64,000 nucleotides of DNA from Rhodospirillaceae bacterium (GTDB taxonomy: Bacteria; Pseudomonadota; Alphaproteobacteria; Rhodospirillales; Rhodospirillaceae), in assembly GCA_947476925.1 (NCBI GenBank), contig CANJSF010000001.1, forward strand, positions 62,001 to 126,000. The letters are read 5' to 3'. Position 1 is the first letter of the stretch; each line of letters opens with the position of its first letter. The notes beneath the pieces were generated by a model. The model ran no database searches, was not told the origin of the DNA, and was given only the letters and a program-made list of their open reading frames with translations. This document shows positions 31,707 through 40,832 of the stretch, in pieces. The position numbers were made by a program, and so were the translations under genes.

Positions 31707-32390
31707 ATGACCTCGAATGATCTGTTCCACTTCGGCCACGTTATTGCCTTTGCGCTGATCTTGGGCGTCGACCTGCCCGCCTACTACGCCGCAAAATTGG
31801 TGAGTGGTGAAAACACCGCGCCCGAGCTGCGCCTGATCGCCGCGCGCGTGGTGCGATGGTCGAACGTGGTTTCAAGCGGCGCATTGATTTTGCTGATGGG
31901 ACTGGGCGTACAAATTGCGGTCGACCTGGGCGTCTATCGCGTGACCCAAGACATCGCAATGACCATTACCTGGACGATTATCCTTGTCTGGTTTGCGGTC
32001 TGGCTTGCGTCAGAAATTTTGGGCACAAGCGCGCTTGGCAATCGGCTGTACACCATCGAGGTTTGGGTGCGTGTGCTGATTGGCCTTGGTAATGTTTACG
32101 ATGCCATTGTCGGCTTCATGGGCACAGGCCTGATTGAAACAAATTGGCTGGCCCTTAAAGTGATGCTGCTGGGGCTTGTGCTGATTGTCAGCGGTGTGGC
32201 GCGCGTGCGTTTGCGCCCGGTGCGCGAGGCCTTGGGGCGGATCAACCCCCTGTCGGCGCAATGGCGCAACTGGGATATGGTCACGGGAAATACCGTTGCC
32301 GCGGCGCTGAAACGCGCCCGGCCCATGGTGCATATGACTCTGCTGATGGTGCTGATCGCCGCTTGGATGGGCATAAACAAAAGCTGGTAG
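31707..32390 (+). CDS. multi-spanning membrane protein of unknown function
   Basis: A 227-residue integral membrane protein with about five or six hydrophobic segments (near residues 6-25, 48-70, 80-105, 120-140, 145-165 and 205-225). The first segment carries a histidine pair in LFHFGHVIAF, which could bind metal or haem. I do not recognise the family firmly; it resembles small CopD-like or DUF2214-like proteins in layout only. I start at the ATG at 31707, preceded by AGGA, rather than at a TTG 12 codons earlier. It is alone, downstream of an inverted repeat. Confidence 0.75.
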   Translation: MTSNDLFHFGHVIAFALILGVDLPAYYAAKLVSGENTAPELRLIAARVVRWSNVVSSGALILLMGLGVQIAVDLGVYRVTQDIAMTITWTIILVWFAVWLASEILGTSALGNRLYTIEVWVRVLIGLGNVYDAIVGFMGTGLIETNWLALKVMLLGLVLIVSGVARVRLRPVREALGRINPLSAQWRNWDMVTGNTVAAALKRARPMVHMTLLMVLIAAWMGINKSW

Positions 32391-32414
32391 ATCGGGCCAA
32401 AGAATATGGGGGGC

Positions 32415-32444
32415 TTGACGTCCGCGGAAGAACTAAAGTAGAAC
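32415..32444 (+). promoter_or_regulatory. lexA promoter with SOS box
   Basis: GAAC-TAAAGTA-GAAC at 32430-32444 is the direct-repeat site GTTC-N7-GTTC read on the other strand, the known LexA box of alphaproteobacteria. It overlaps a plausible promoter: TTGACG at 32415-32420 and TAGAAC at 32439-32444, 18 bases apart. The site lies about 88 bases before the lexA ATG and predicts autoregulation. Confidence 0.85.
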
Positions 32445-32494
32445 ATAACTTGTTGCTCTTTTGTTCACGCGTTTTAGCCAGCGATTCGGCGGCC

Positions 32495-32503
32495 TGTGGA
32501 TAG
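32495..32503 (-). promoter_or_regulatory. near-consensus DnaA box in the lexA leader
   Basis: The reverse strand reads CTATCCACA, one base from the TTATCCACA consensus. It ends 28 bases before the lexA start. A single weak box can occur by chance. Confidence 0.25.
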
Positions 32504-32531
32504 TTTTACACCGGTGGAGGCATTTTCCCCC

Positions 32532-33224
32532 ATGCTCACCAAGAAACAGTACCAATTGCTGCTGCTGATTCGCGACCGCATGAATCGTGATGGCGTGGCC
32601 CCCTCTTTCGACGAAATGAAGGATGCCTTGCAGCTGAAATCCAAGTCAGGGATCCATCGGCTGATTGGCTCGCTCGAGGAACGCGGTTTCCTTCGCCGCC
32701 TGCCCCATAAAGCCCGGGCCCTTGAAGTTGTGAAAATGCCCGATGCGGCCAACGACCGCCCGGCCATGGGTTTCGCGCCCAACGTGATTGCCGGCCATTT
32801 TGGTTTATCGGGGGCTGCGGCTCGAACGTCCTCACCGGCCGAAACAGTTGAGCTACCGCTTTATGGCAAGATCGCTGCCGGAACGCCCATCGAGGCGCTG
32901 CGCAATCCGTCTGAACACATTGGCGTGCCCGCTGGCTTGCTGGGCTCCGGCGAACACTACGCACTTACCATTGATGGCGATTCAATGATTGATGCAGGAA
33001 TTAACGATGGCGATACGGTGCTCATCAAGCGGTGCGACACTGCCGAAAACGGCAGCATTGTAGTTGCGCTGGTTGATAACGAAGAAGCCACATTGAAACG
33101 CCTGCGCCGCAAGGGCGAGTCCATTGCACTCGAGCCAGCCAACAAGAGTTACGAGACCCGCATCTTCGGCCCCGACCGGGTGAAGGTGCAAGGCAAGCTA
33201 GTTGGGCTCTATCGTCGGTATTAA
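32532..33224 (+). CDS. lexA: SOS repressor LexA
   Basis: The 230-residue repressor has an N-terminal winged helix-turn-helix ([10 protein letters not shown] to about residue 65, with [19 protein letters not shown]) and a C-terminal self-cleaving protease domain. The Ala-Gly cleavage site is in KIAAGTP, the catalytic serine in GDSMIDAGI and the lysine in [10 protein letters not shown]. RecA filaments trigger cleavage after DNA damage. I start at the ATG at 32532. The SOS box in its promoter supports autoregulation. Confidence 0.97.
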   Translation: MLTKKQYQLLLLIRDRMNRDGVAPSFDEMKDALQLKSKSGIHRLIGSLEERGFLRRLPHKARALEVVKMPDAANDRPAMGFAPNVIAGHFGLSGAAARTSSPAETVELPLYGKIAAGTPIEALRNPSEHIGVPAGLLGSGEHYALTIDGDSMIDAGINDGDTVLIKRCDTAENGSIVVALVDNEEATLKRLRRKGESIALEPANKSYETRIFGPDRVKVQGKLVGLYRRY

Positions 33225-33344
33225 GCTCACCGCCTCAATACCCATCATCAGGTTAGTTTTAAGTTGAGGGTATGTGGCTCGCATGTGCGGGCGCGCAGCC
33301 CATGGTCTGCGCTTCAGGTATAAAATCGCTGACGATCCGGTTTT

Positions 33345-33680
33345 GTGTGCTCGGCACAAGTGAACCGTCTCAACGACATGTTTGGCGATGACGACGCGAC
33401 ATCGACAGAGTTTTTGGCGTCTTTCCTCGCGCCGTCACAAGAGATCATTGCCGGCGTTATCCAAGCCCGCGACGGGTATAATGCGATTGCGACTAGCAAG
33501 GCGGTCGCCAAGGTAAAATCCAGATCACGGATTGTTGGCGCAAACGCATCGGCCGATACTTGTGCGGCACCGGAGAAGGCTGATAAGTCTGGCAACGAGG
33601 ATGAAATCAACACGCAGGCGCCCCTCGCCCAGGGCCAATTCAATGCGGTCGCGTCCTATATTAGAAGCCTAAGCAGCTAA
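33345..33680 (+). CDS. small uncharacterised protein upstream of a receiver-domain gene
   Basis: A 111-residue reading from a GTG; starts at GTG 33360 or ATG 33378 are also possible and no clear ribosome site decides. The protein is acidic at the N-terminus (MFGDDDATSTEF), has a helix around EIIAGVIQARDGYNAIA, and a polar low-complexity centre. I do not recognise it. It ends 12 bases before the receiver gene and is probably its cotranscribed partner. Confidence 0.55.
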   Translation: MCSAQVNRLNDMFGDDDATSTEFLASFLAPSQEIIAGVIQARDGYNAIATSKAVAKVKSRSRIVGANASADTCAAPEKADKSGNEDEINTQAPLAQGQFNAVASYIRSLSS

Positions 33681-33692
33681 GGAAGCTGAGTG

Positions 33693-34508
33693 ATGGACAA
33701 ACTGCCCGATTATTCAGACAAACGATTTCTCATCGTCGATGATGAACCATTTATGCTCAGTCTCGTCGATCGTATGCTCAAACAGTGCAAAGCTGGCTTA
33801 ATCGTGAAGGCTGTCGATGGCGGAAGTGCCATGCGATCGGTGAAAGATAACTTCACTCAGGTTGATTGCATCATTTCAGATTGCAATATGAAGCCGATAA
33901 ACGGGTTACAACTGCTGCAGGGCATTCGTACAGGCGTAAACCCCCGCATTCCTCGCGATCAAGCATTTATCATGCTGACGGGGCATGGCGATACGGAAGT
34001 CGTGAAAACCGCCTTGTCGCTTGATGTCAGCGGGTATGTCGTCAAGCCCGTCGACCTCGATAAGTTGATCTCAACAATTGAAAAAGTTTTGAAGCGTACG
34101 CATGACGTCAAAGAGGCAGACATCTACCGCGCCATCAAACTTCCACAGATGCAGTCAGCTTTCGGTGATTCTGTGGAATCAAAAAAGCCGGCCTGGGTCG
34201 TCATCCCCAAAGGCGGCTTGTTTAAAAATGCTGATGTAATCAAAAGTAAAATCGAGCAATTCAAAAGCGAGCATGCAACGCAAGACGGCGCATCCGGTGC
34301 GGTCAAGTTGAGAAACTATCAGGAATGCCTGATTGATAAGTTGAAGGAAGGCCATATCCTTGCCCAAGATATTGAAGCTGAAGAAGGTGTCATTATGCTT
34401 CGGCGCGGAACATCCCTTTCAAAAGGTATGATCGCACGGCTCCACGAGATCACGGCAGAAACAAACGCGAAAGAGACAGTGTGGATTGCCGAAGTCGTCA
34501 AAGACTGA
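33693..34508 (+). CDS. response regulator with a CheY-like receiver and an extra C-terminal domain
   Basis: A 271-residue protein. Residues 10-130 form a receiver domain: acidic pair in FLIVDDEP (Asp16-Asp17), phospho-acceptor Asp63 in ISDCNMKP, a switch threonine in MLTGHGD and a lysine in VVKPVD. The middle is a charged linker. The C-terminal 55 residues (KLKEGHILAQDIEAEEGVIMLRRG and on) resemble the short module found in HD-GYP-associated regulators, but no HD domain is present. There is no DNA-binding domain, so output may be by protein contact. I start at the ATG at 33693; no histidine kinase lies nearby. Confidence 0.85.
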   Translation: MDKLPDYSDKRFLIVDDEPFMLSLVDRMLKQCKAGLIVKAVDGGSAMRSVKDNFTQVDCIISDCNMKPINGLQLLQGIRTGVNPRIPRDQAFIMLTGHGDTEVVKTALSLDVSGYVVKPVDLDKLISTIEKVLKRTHDVKEADIYRAIKLPQMQSAFGDSVESKKPAWVVIPKGGLFKNADVIKSKIEQFKSEHATQDGASGAVKLRNYQECLIDKLKEGHILAQDIEAEEGVIMLRRGTSLSKGMIARLHEITAETNAKETVWIAEVVKD

Positions 34509-34510
34509 GC

Positions 34511-36772
34511 TTAATTTTCTGCGCCCAAGTCCTCTGATCGACTTGTGTCTGGAGGCAGCGTTTTGGATTTCATTGCCCTGCGGCGGGCCTGTGGCTGGCG
34601 CGACCAGGCTCGTTCGCCGGTAACACCTTCAACTGTTTTGATGCGAATGTCGTCGCCCGCCAGGTAGATGGCCTGTGCCCCTTCGCGGAACAAATGTCCC
34701 CGATCGATTACTTGGCTACCGACGCAGTCATCGACGAACTGATTGGGCGCGATAAGCAACTGCGCTGTGCCACAATCCTCGGCCACCGCGTCAGTTGAAA
34801 AGGCAAAGCTAACGGTACGGCCGTGGCGTTCAATCGCACAACCTTGTGCATCACAGCGTACACCCAAGCTTATGCTCGCAGTACCGAGCGAGGGCCAAGT
34901 CTCGCTACTTTGTCCATACCGACTGATCAACACCGAGCGCACAAACTTGTCACGCCGATCAGGCTTCATGGCCACACGACCGCCGCCATCAATTAACGCC
35001 AGCACGCGGCCACTCTCATCCACGATGAGATAGGGTGGTGTGCTGAGCCACGGCTGACACATGGCGACAATCACCGGCACCACGCCCAGCCAACGCAAGC
35101 GACCTTGCCACAAGCACAGCAGCAACAAACCAAAGGCTGCCAGCGCAATCGCCCACGTCTCCATGGGCGGCACATGCACTTGCGCACCTGGCCATGTGGC
35201 CACCCAAGCTGCCAGCTTGTTGATGGCAGCCACCCCTTCTCCCATCAGCCGCCATACGGGGCCATCAAGGCCCACCGGCATCAGTGCCAAAGCCAGTAAC
35301 GCCGTGGGCATCACCCACACGCCAGTGAGTGGCGTGGCAATCATGTTGGCTACCATCGAGTACGATGGCATCCGATTGAAGTGGTACGCCGCAAATATCG
35401 AGGTGACCGAGCCCGCTGCCAAATCTGTGACCATCAACGCTGCCACATAAACCAATATAGCTTTGCCCAGCAGCAACTCACCATCTGGGCCCCGCCACTG
35501 CGGACGCAATCGAAAGCGTTCGTACATCGCTACCAATGCGATCACCGCCATGAACGACATTTGAAAGCTGGGGCCGATCAGTGCCTCGGGGTAAATGGCC
35601 AACAGCGCGAGTGCCGCCAGTCCGACACTGCGCAGCGAGACGGCGCGCCGGTCGACAAATATTGCGAGGATCACAACCGCCACCATGATGAAGGCGCGAA
35701 TAGCGGGTACACTTAGGCCCGAGATCAGCACATAGAAAGACGTCGCAGCCAGCGCGGCACAGGCGGCGACCTTTTTCAAATCCAGACGCAGAGCGGCGTA
35801 TGGCCACAACGCTAAACTACGCCGCACGAGCACGAACACGGCTGCGGCCAACATCGTCATGTGCAGGCCCGAGATCGACAATAAATGCGCCAAACCCGAC
35901 ACACGATAAGCCTCTTGCATGGGCTCGGTGATCAGTGATTGCTCGCCGGTCACCAAGGCCACAGCCACCGCGCCCGCATCGCCAGGGACAACCGCTAAAA
36001 TACGGTCGGCAATATTGCGGCGCAGGTTCTCGATACCTTGGCGAAAACCGCCTTCTGGCGTTGACTCGCGCAACTGCCACGCCTGCAGCGTATAACCTAA
36101 GGCTCCGATGCGCTCGAAGAACAAAAAGCGCTGATACTCAAAGCCGCCTGGAACAACAGGCCTTTCAGGCGGTCGCAAAACCGCTTTGACCGCAATCACG
36201 TCGCCCACACGCGGCGCGCCATGTTTTGCTGGTACCGATAACCGCACTCTCACCGGCTTTTGTGTCACATCGTCTGCGTCGAACTGCACGCGTTCCAAAA
36301 TCACCCGAATACGTCCCGGCTCTCGCTCGACATCGTAGACGCGACCCACGACCTCTAACGGTCCGATTTCATAAGCTAACGCAGGTGCGTCCATCGCCCT
36401 GGTGCGAACTTGGGCAGCCGTCAGTCCAAGTCCAAAGGCCAGCAGCCCCAGCACACCCATCGCCACGCCGTCCATTCGACGGCGCAACAACAAGCCACCC
36501 ACTGCCAATGAGGATAGCAGTGGGCCCAGCCAGGGCCACGGATCGGTGGGCCAGGCAAAGAACACGCCAATGCCGGAAGCGAAAATGACCACAAGCCACA
36601 AAAATGCCGAACCAACTTGAGCGAGCACTTCATCACGAAGTGACTCTTGGAACAGCCGCCAACCACCGCCTGCGAAGGAAAATGCGGCGGGGGGCAAACC
36701 CGTCTCAGTCGTGGCACTCAATGGTATAATTCCGGGCCTAGATAATGGGCGAGAGTATGATAAATCACCCAC
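34511..36772 (-). CDS. comEC: ComEC/Rec2-family DNA-uptake channel protein
   Basis: A large membrane protein with an N-terminal DUF4131/OB-like region, the polytopic Competence domain (VALVTGEQSLIT, LAHLLSISGLHMTMLAA, SGLSVPAIRAFIMV) and a short C-terminal soluble part. The metallo-beta-lactamase signature of full ComEC is not visible; the C-terminal part keeps only fragments (IERHGRTVSF, TAQLLIAP), as in other alphaproteobacteria. The start is uncertain: no ATG lies at a sensible place, and GTG 36772 or TTG 36721 fit the gap to the divergent gltX. Its stop is two bases from the receiver gene stop. Confidence 0.85.
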   Translation of the reverse strand: MGDLSYSRPLSRPGIIPLSATTETGLPPAAFSFAGGGWRLFQESLRDEVLAQVGSAFLWLVVIFASGIGVFFAWPTDPWPWLGPLLSSLAVGGLLLRRRMDGVAMGVLGLLAFGLGLTAAQVRTRAMDAPALAYEIGPLEVVGRVYDVEREPGRIRVILERVQFDADDVTQKPVRVRLSVPAKHGAPRVGDVIAVKAVLRPPERPVVPGGFEYQRFLFFERIGALGYTLQAWQLRESTPEGGFRQGIENLRRNIADRILAVVPGDAGAVAVALVTGEQSLITEPMQEAYRVSGLAHLLSISGLHMTMLAAAVFVLVRRSLALWPYAALRLDLKKVAACAALAATSFYVLISGLSVPAIRAFIMVAVVILAIFVDRRAVSLRSVGLAALALLAIYPEALIGPSFQMSFMAVIALVAMYERFRLRPQWRGPDGELLLGKAILVYVAALMVTDLAAGSVTSIFAAYHFNRMPSYSMVANMIATPLTGVWVMPTALLALALMPVGLDGPVWRLMGEGVAAINKLAAWVATWPGAQVHVPPMETWAIALAAFGLLLLCLWQGRLRWLGVVPVIVAMCQPWLSTPPYLIVDESGRVLALIDGGGRVAMKPDRRDKFVRSVLISRYGQSSETWPSLGTASISLGVRCDAQGCAIERHGRTVSFAFSTDAVAEDCGTAQLLIAPNQFVDDCVGSQVIDRGHLFREGAQAIYLAGDDIRIKTVEGVTGERAWSRQPQARRRAMKSKTLPPDTSRSEDLGAEN

Positions 36773-36781
36773 TCGATTGAT

Positions 36782-36801
36782 GGAACGTGAAGTCACGTTC
36801 C
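36782..36801 (+). promoter_or_regulatory. perfect inverted repeat in the gltX leader
   Basis: GGAACGTGA and TCACGTTCC are separated by two bases, a 20-base near-palindrome ending 22 bases before the gltX ATG. A six-T run follows at 36809-36814, after eight intervening bases. It could be a regulator operator or an RNA hairpin that limits gltX expression. The divergent comEC start lies on the other side. Confidence 0.6.
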
Positions 36802-36823
36802 GAGCAGCTTTTTTGGCAGTTCC

Positions 36824-38227
36824 ATGACCGTTGTGACCCGCTTTGCCCCCTCGCCCACCGGTTACTTGCATATCGGCGGTGCGCGAACCGCGCTGTTTAA
36901 CTATCTGTATGCCAAGCACACGGGTGGCAAATTCCTATTGCGGATTGAGGACACCGACCGGGCACGTTCTACCCAAGATGCGATCGACGCCATTTTTGCC
37001 GGCCTGAAATGGATGGGCTTGAACTGGGACGGCGAGCCCGTGATGCAGTTTTCACGCGCGGCCAGCCATCGTGCAGCGGCGGAGAAATTGCTCGCCGAAG
37101 GTAAAGCCTACCATTGCTTTGCCACACCCGAAGAACTGACCACCATGCGTGAAGAGCAAAAAGCTAAGGGCCTGCCGCTGCGTTACGACGGCCGCTGGCG
37201 CGACCGCGACCCTGCGGAAGCGCCGGCCGGCGCCAAAGCCGTTATCCGTTTCAAGGCCCCACAAGATGGGTCCACGACCATTGCCGACCTTGTGCAAGGC
37301 GATGTGACCGTGGCCAACCAACAACTCGATGACATGATTTTGCTGCGCTCCGACGGTAGCCCCACATATATGTTGTCAGTCGTTGTCGATGATATTGAGA
37401 TGGGCATTACGCACATCATTCGCGGCGACGACCACCTGACCAATGCGTTCCGGCAATACCAACTCATCGATGCGTTAGGCCACAAACCACCTGCCTATGC
37501 GCATATTCCGCTGATCCACGGGGCTGATGGTGCGAAGCTTTCCAAACGCCATGGCGCGTTGGGCGTGGAAGCTTATCGCGACATGGGGTTCTTGCCCGAG
37601 GCGATGCGAAATTACTTGCTGCGCCTGAGCTGGGGGCACGGCGATGACGAAATCATTTCTGATGGCCAGGCCATTGAGTGGTTTGACGTCACGAATGTGG
37701 GTCGTGCGGCGGCGCGTTTTGACCTGGTCAAACTCACCAGTCTTAATGGCCACTACATTCGCGAGGCCAAAGACGAACGGTTAGTCGAACTCGTTGCCCC
37801 CCTGATTACGGCAAAAACCAGTTTAGAAATTGATGCCCTGGCCGCCCAACGCCTCACACGCGGCATGGCAGGCTTGAAACAGCGTGCCAAAAGCTTGATC
37901 GAGTTGGCCGATAGCGCAACCTTCTATGCGCGCAAACGGCCATTAGCGATTGACGATAAGGCGCGGGCCATTCTGGCCGATGGCGGCAAAGCATTCCTGG
38001 CCGAGGCCTTGCCCGCATTTGAAGCGCAGGGCTCCTGGACAGCGCATGATCTTGAAGCATGGGCTCGGACCATTTCCGAGGCCAAGGGCCTAAAACTGGG
38101 CCAAGTCGCCCAGCCGATCCGGGTGGCGCTGTCAGGATCGACCGTCTCACCGCCTGTATTCGAGGTGATGGAAATCTTGGGAAAAGATGAATCCCTCGCC
38201 CGAATCAAAGACGTTGTTGGAAGTTAG
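36824..38227 (+). CDS. gltX: glutamate--tRNA ligase
   Basis: The 467-residue class I synthetase charges tRNA-Glu. The HIGH-type motif is in [18 protein letters not shown] near residue 9, and KLSKRHG (the KMSKS-type motif) lies near residue 236. The C-terminal anticodon-binding domain is complete. In alphaproteobacteria this enzyme often also charges tRNA-Gln as a first step to Gln-tRNA. gltA normally follows directly; here a two-gene cassette separates them. Confidence 0.97.
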   Translation: MTVVTRFAPSPTGYLHIGGARTALFNYLYAKHTGGKFLLRIEDTDRARSTQDAIDAIFAGLKWMGLNWDGEPVMQFSRAASHRAAAEKLLAEGKAYHCFATPEELTTMREEQKAKGLPLRYDGRWRDRDPAEAPAGAKAVIRFKAPQDGSTTIADLVQGDVTVANQQLDDMILLRSDGSPTYMLSVVVDDIEMGITHIIRGDDHLTNAFRQYQLIDALGHKPPAYAHIPLIHGADGAKLSKRHGALGVEAYRDMGFLPEAMRNYLLRLSWGHGDDEIISDGQAIEWFDVTNVGRAAARFDLVKLTSLNGHYIREAKDERLVELVAPLITAKTSLEIDALAAQRLTRGMAGLKQRAKSLIELADSATFYARKRPLAIDDKARAILADGGKAFLAEALPAFEAQGSWTAHDLEAWARTISEAKGLKLGQVAQPIRVALSGSTVSPPVFEVMEILGKDESLARIKDVVGS

Positions 38228-38326
38228 GCGAGCCGCACCGCCAGTTGAGCACGCCTGTAGAAGCCGCTTTAGGTTCTGCAAATCCACACTTACGCTGGGG
38301 CACGCATTCCAGAGATGGAGTATTGA

Positions 38327-40276
38327 ATGGCGCCGCACAACGTAGATCGCCGCAAATTCCTGTCGAAGGTTGCAGTTGCCGGCACGGCAGCGGCAATCCC
38401 AACTGCCCATGCCGATGAGCCCACAAGTGCGGGCAAACCATTGGCCAAGCCGCGTGGTGCCGTGCCACCAACCGCGGCTCAGCTGGCGGTCGACACGGGT
38501 GAACCACGCACGCCGGTGCCGGCGACAGCAAATGACAGCGGATCGGATTTTATGGTCGATGTCATCAAGACGCTGAACATCGATTACATCTTCTCCAATC
38601 CGGGTTCGAGTTTCCTCGGGTTGCACGAATCAATTGTGAATTACGGAGGCAACAAAAGCCCAGAGTTCATTACGTGCATGCACGAGGAGTCCTCGGCAGC
38701 GATGGCCAATGGCTATTACAAAGCTGCTGGCCGCCCAGCGTCGATCCTGTGCCATGGAACTGTCGGCCTGCAACATGCCTCAATGGCGCTTTACAATGCG
38801 TGGTGTGACCGCGTGCCGTTGATTGCCATTCTTGGCAACACCGTCGACAGCACCAAACGACCTGGCGCCAATGACTGGCGACATTCGGCGCAAGATCCAG
38901 CCGCGATCGTCCGTGACTTTACGAAATGGGACGACCAACCCATCTCGCTGCAAGCCTTCGCCGAGTCGATGATACAGGGCTATAAAATTTCGACGACCCC
39001 GCCGATGGAGCCCATCGTTTTGGTCGCCGACAGCCATTTGCAGGAAATGGAACTCGAGAGCCGCAGCGGACTTTCTATTCCTAAACTATCTCCAACAATT
39101 CCGCCGCAAGGCGATTACGGAGCGCTACGCGAGGCTGCAAAGTTTTTAGTGGCTGCTGAAAGGCCGGTGATTCTTGCAGATCGGCTCGCACGAACGGCTG
39201 AGGGTATGCGGCTTTTGGTCGAACTTGCCGAATCACTGAACGCGCCGGTGGTTGATTTGATCAGCCGTCAAAACATGCCGACGACGCACCACTTGTTTCA
39301 AAATGCGCAAAACCGAAAACTTGTTGCACAGGCCGATGTTATTCTGGGACTAGAGGTCACAGATTTTTGGGGCCAAGTTAATCAGTTTAACCGCGTTGAT
39401 GAGAGCAGCAGCCCTCGCATTAAGCCGGGAACAAAATTGATTCGCATCGGCGTCAATGATCTCTACATGAAGTCCAACTATCAGGATTTTCAGCGATACG
39501 CCGCTGTAGATCTGTCCATCGCAGGTGATGGCGAAGCAACGCTGCCGGCGCTCATCGACGCCGTTAAATCCGCCATGAGCGATAACCGCAAATTGGCGCT
39601 CGCTCCGCGGGCCGACGTTTTCCGCAAACTGCATGCCGAGAATTACGAAGCCGCGCGGCAAGCTGCTGCTTTTGGGTGGGAGGCTAGCCCCATCACCACC
39701 GCGCGCTTGTGTATGGAACTGTGGCAGCAAATTAAAACAGAGGATTGGGCACTCGTCTCGGTTGGGGCCTCGGAAGGCTTCATTAGTAACTGGCCTCACC
39801 GCCTGTGGCATATTGATCGTCACTATCAATACTTAGGGTATGGTGCCGGCGGCGGCGTCGGCTACGGACTGCCTGCTGCTGTTGGTGCGGCGTTGGCCAA
39901 CAAGGCCTTAGGGCGCATGTCTGTCAACATTCAGTGCGATGGCGATTTCATGTACGCCAATGGGGCATTGTGGACAGCCGCTCATCACCGCATCCCGTTG
40001 CTCACCGTCATGCACAACAATCGCGCCTACGCGCAGGAAACCATGCTGTTGCAAGGCATCGCCAATAAACGGAACCGGGGCGTGACAACGTCGAAAGTTG
40101 GAACGGCCATCGAAGACCCAAATATTGACTATGCAAAGCTGGCGCAGGGCATGGGCGTTTGGGCCGAAGGACCGATTACGGACCCAAAAGACTTGGCACC
40201 TGCCATTAAGCGCGCTATCGCAATCGTTAAGCAGGGCCTGCCCGCGCTGATCGACGTTGTCACCCAGTCACGATAG
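38327..40276 (+). CDS. Tat-signal thiamine-diphosphate-dependent enzyme (acetolactate synthase/benzoylformate decarboxylase-like)
   Basis: A 649-residue protein with the three-domain ThDP-enzyme layout. The N-terminus DRRKFLSKVAVAGTAAAIP is a twin-arginine signal, followed by a Pro/Ala-rich linker to about residue 70. The pyrimidine domain carries the catalytic glutamate in CMHEESSAAMANGYY (about Glu120). The central domain runs to about 400. The ThDP motif CDGDF...HNN spans about residues 537-565. Relatives decarboxylate or oxidise 2-oxo acids in the cytoplasm; export is exceptional. A c-type cytochrome gene starts ten bases after its stop, suggesting electrons pass to it. Confidence 0.88.
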   Translation: MAPHNVDRRKFLSKVAVAGTAAAIPTAHADEPTSAGKPLAKPRGAVPPTAAQLAVDTGEPRTPVPATANDSGSDFMVDVIKTLNIDYIFSNPGSSFLGLHESIVNYGGNKSPEFITCMHEESSAAMANGYYKAAGRPASILCHGTVGLQHASMALYNAWCDRVPLIAILGNTVDSTKRPGANDWRHSAQDPAAIVRDFTKWDDQPISLQAFAESMIQGYKISTTPPMEPIVLVADSHLQEMELESRSGLSIPKLSPTIPPQGDYGALREAAKFLVAAERPVILADRLARTAEGMRLLVELAESLNAPVVDLISRQNMPTTHHLFQNAQNRKLVAQADVILGLEVTDFWGQVNQFNRVDESSSPRIKPGTKLIRIGVNDLYMKSNYQDFQRYAAVDLSIAGDGEATLPALIDAVKSAMSDNRKLALAPRADVFRKLHAENYEAARQAAAFGWEASPITTARLCMELWQQIKTEDWALVSVGASEGFISNWPHRLWHIDRHYQYLGYGAGGGVGYGLPAAVGAALANKALGRMSVNIQCDGDFMYANGALWTAAHHRIPLLTVMHNNRAYAQETMLLQGIANKRNRGVTTSKVGTAIEDPNIDYAKLAQGMGVWAEGPITDPKDLAPAIKRAIAIVKQGLPALIDVVTQSR

Positions 40277-40285
40277 GTGAAACCC

Positions 40286-40651
40286 ATGCGCCAATACTAT
40301 GCCATCACCTCCATTTTGCTGGCTCTGTCGGTTGGATCAGCCTTAGCGGCTGAAACAACAAAACCATCGGTTGCTCGAGGCCGTGAGATTTTCATGAAAG
40401 TGGGCTGCTATCATTGCCATGGGACCCAGGGACAAGGCAGTGGTGCAGGATTAAGGTTGGCCCCAGACCCCCTTCCGGCCGAGGCCATAGCCCAGTTTAT
40501 TCGCGCAACAACGAGCACGATGCCCGCCTACAGCGCGGAGGTCCTATCGGATTCTCAGGTTGCTGATATCGCTGCTTACTTAGGTTCAATACCCGCAGCG
40601 CGGTCGCCCGACACGATCCCGGCCTTGAAGGGCCTGAAGCCCACGCAGTAA
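40286..40651 (+). CDS. small periplasmic cytochrome c
   Basis: A 121-residue class I cytochrome c with a Sec signal peptide (residues 1-22, ALA-A). The haem site CYHCH gives Cys41, Cys44 and His45, and a methionine ligand is likely in TSTMPAYSA near residue 81. I start at the ATG at 40286; a GTG lies three codons earlier. The gene is almost contiguous with the Tat-signal ThDP enzyme, so it probably accepts its electrons. Confidence 0.9.
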   Translation: MRQYYAITSILLALSVGSALAAETTKPSVARGREIFMKVGCYHCHGTQGQGSGAGLRLAPDPLPAEAIAQFIRATTSTMPAYSAEVLSDSQVADIAAYLGSIPAARSPDTIPALKGLKPTQ

Positions 40652-40685
40652 CCCCTAGCGCTTGTGTCACATCATTGAAATAACG

Positions 40686-40705
40686 ACCAAAATCGCACTT
40701 TTGGT
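40686..40705. other. 7-bp AT-rich inverted repeat between the cytochrome and gltA genes
   Basis: ACCAAAA and TTTTGGT flank a six-base loop. The stem is AT-rich and no T-run follows directly, so it is a weak candidate for a terminator and may equally be an operator in the gltA promoter region. Confidence 0.35.
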
Positions 40706-40832
40706 TAGCTCCCAGCGTTGATCTACAAGGTTTTTTGGGGCTATAAGCACTGCACAATAGGCGCGCTGGGGAACGGCCCCTCAACAAGGCCGCGGTCGCG
40801 CCTCACACCATTCAAATCCGAAGGGGATTCCC

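Noticed and set aside
36722-36919. Longer comEC reading from an ATG inside gltX
   Set aside because: It would overlap the divergent gltX start by 96 bases and add a low-complexity segment absent from ComEC proteins.
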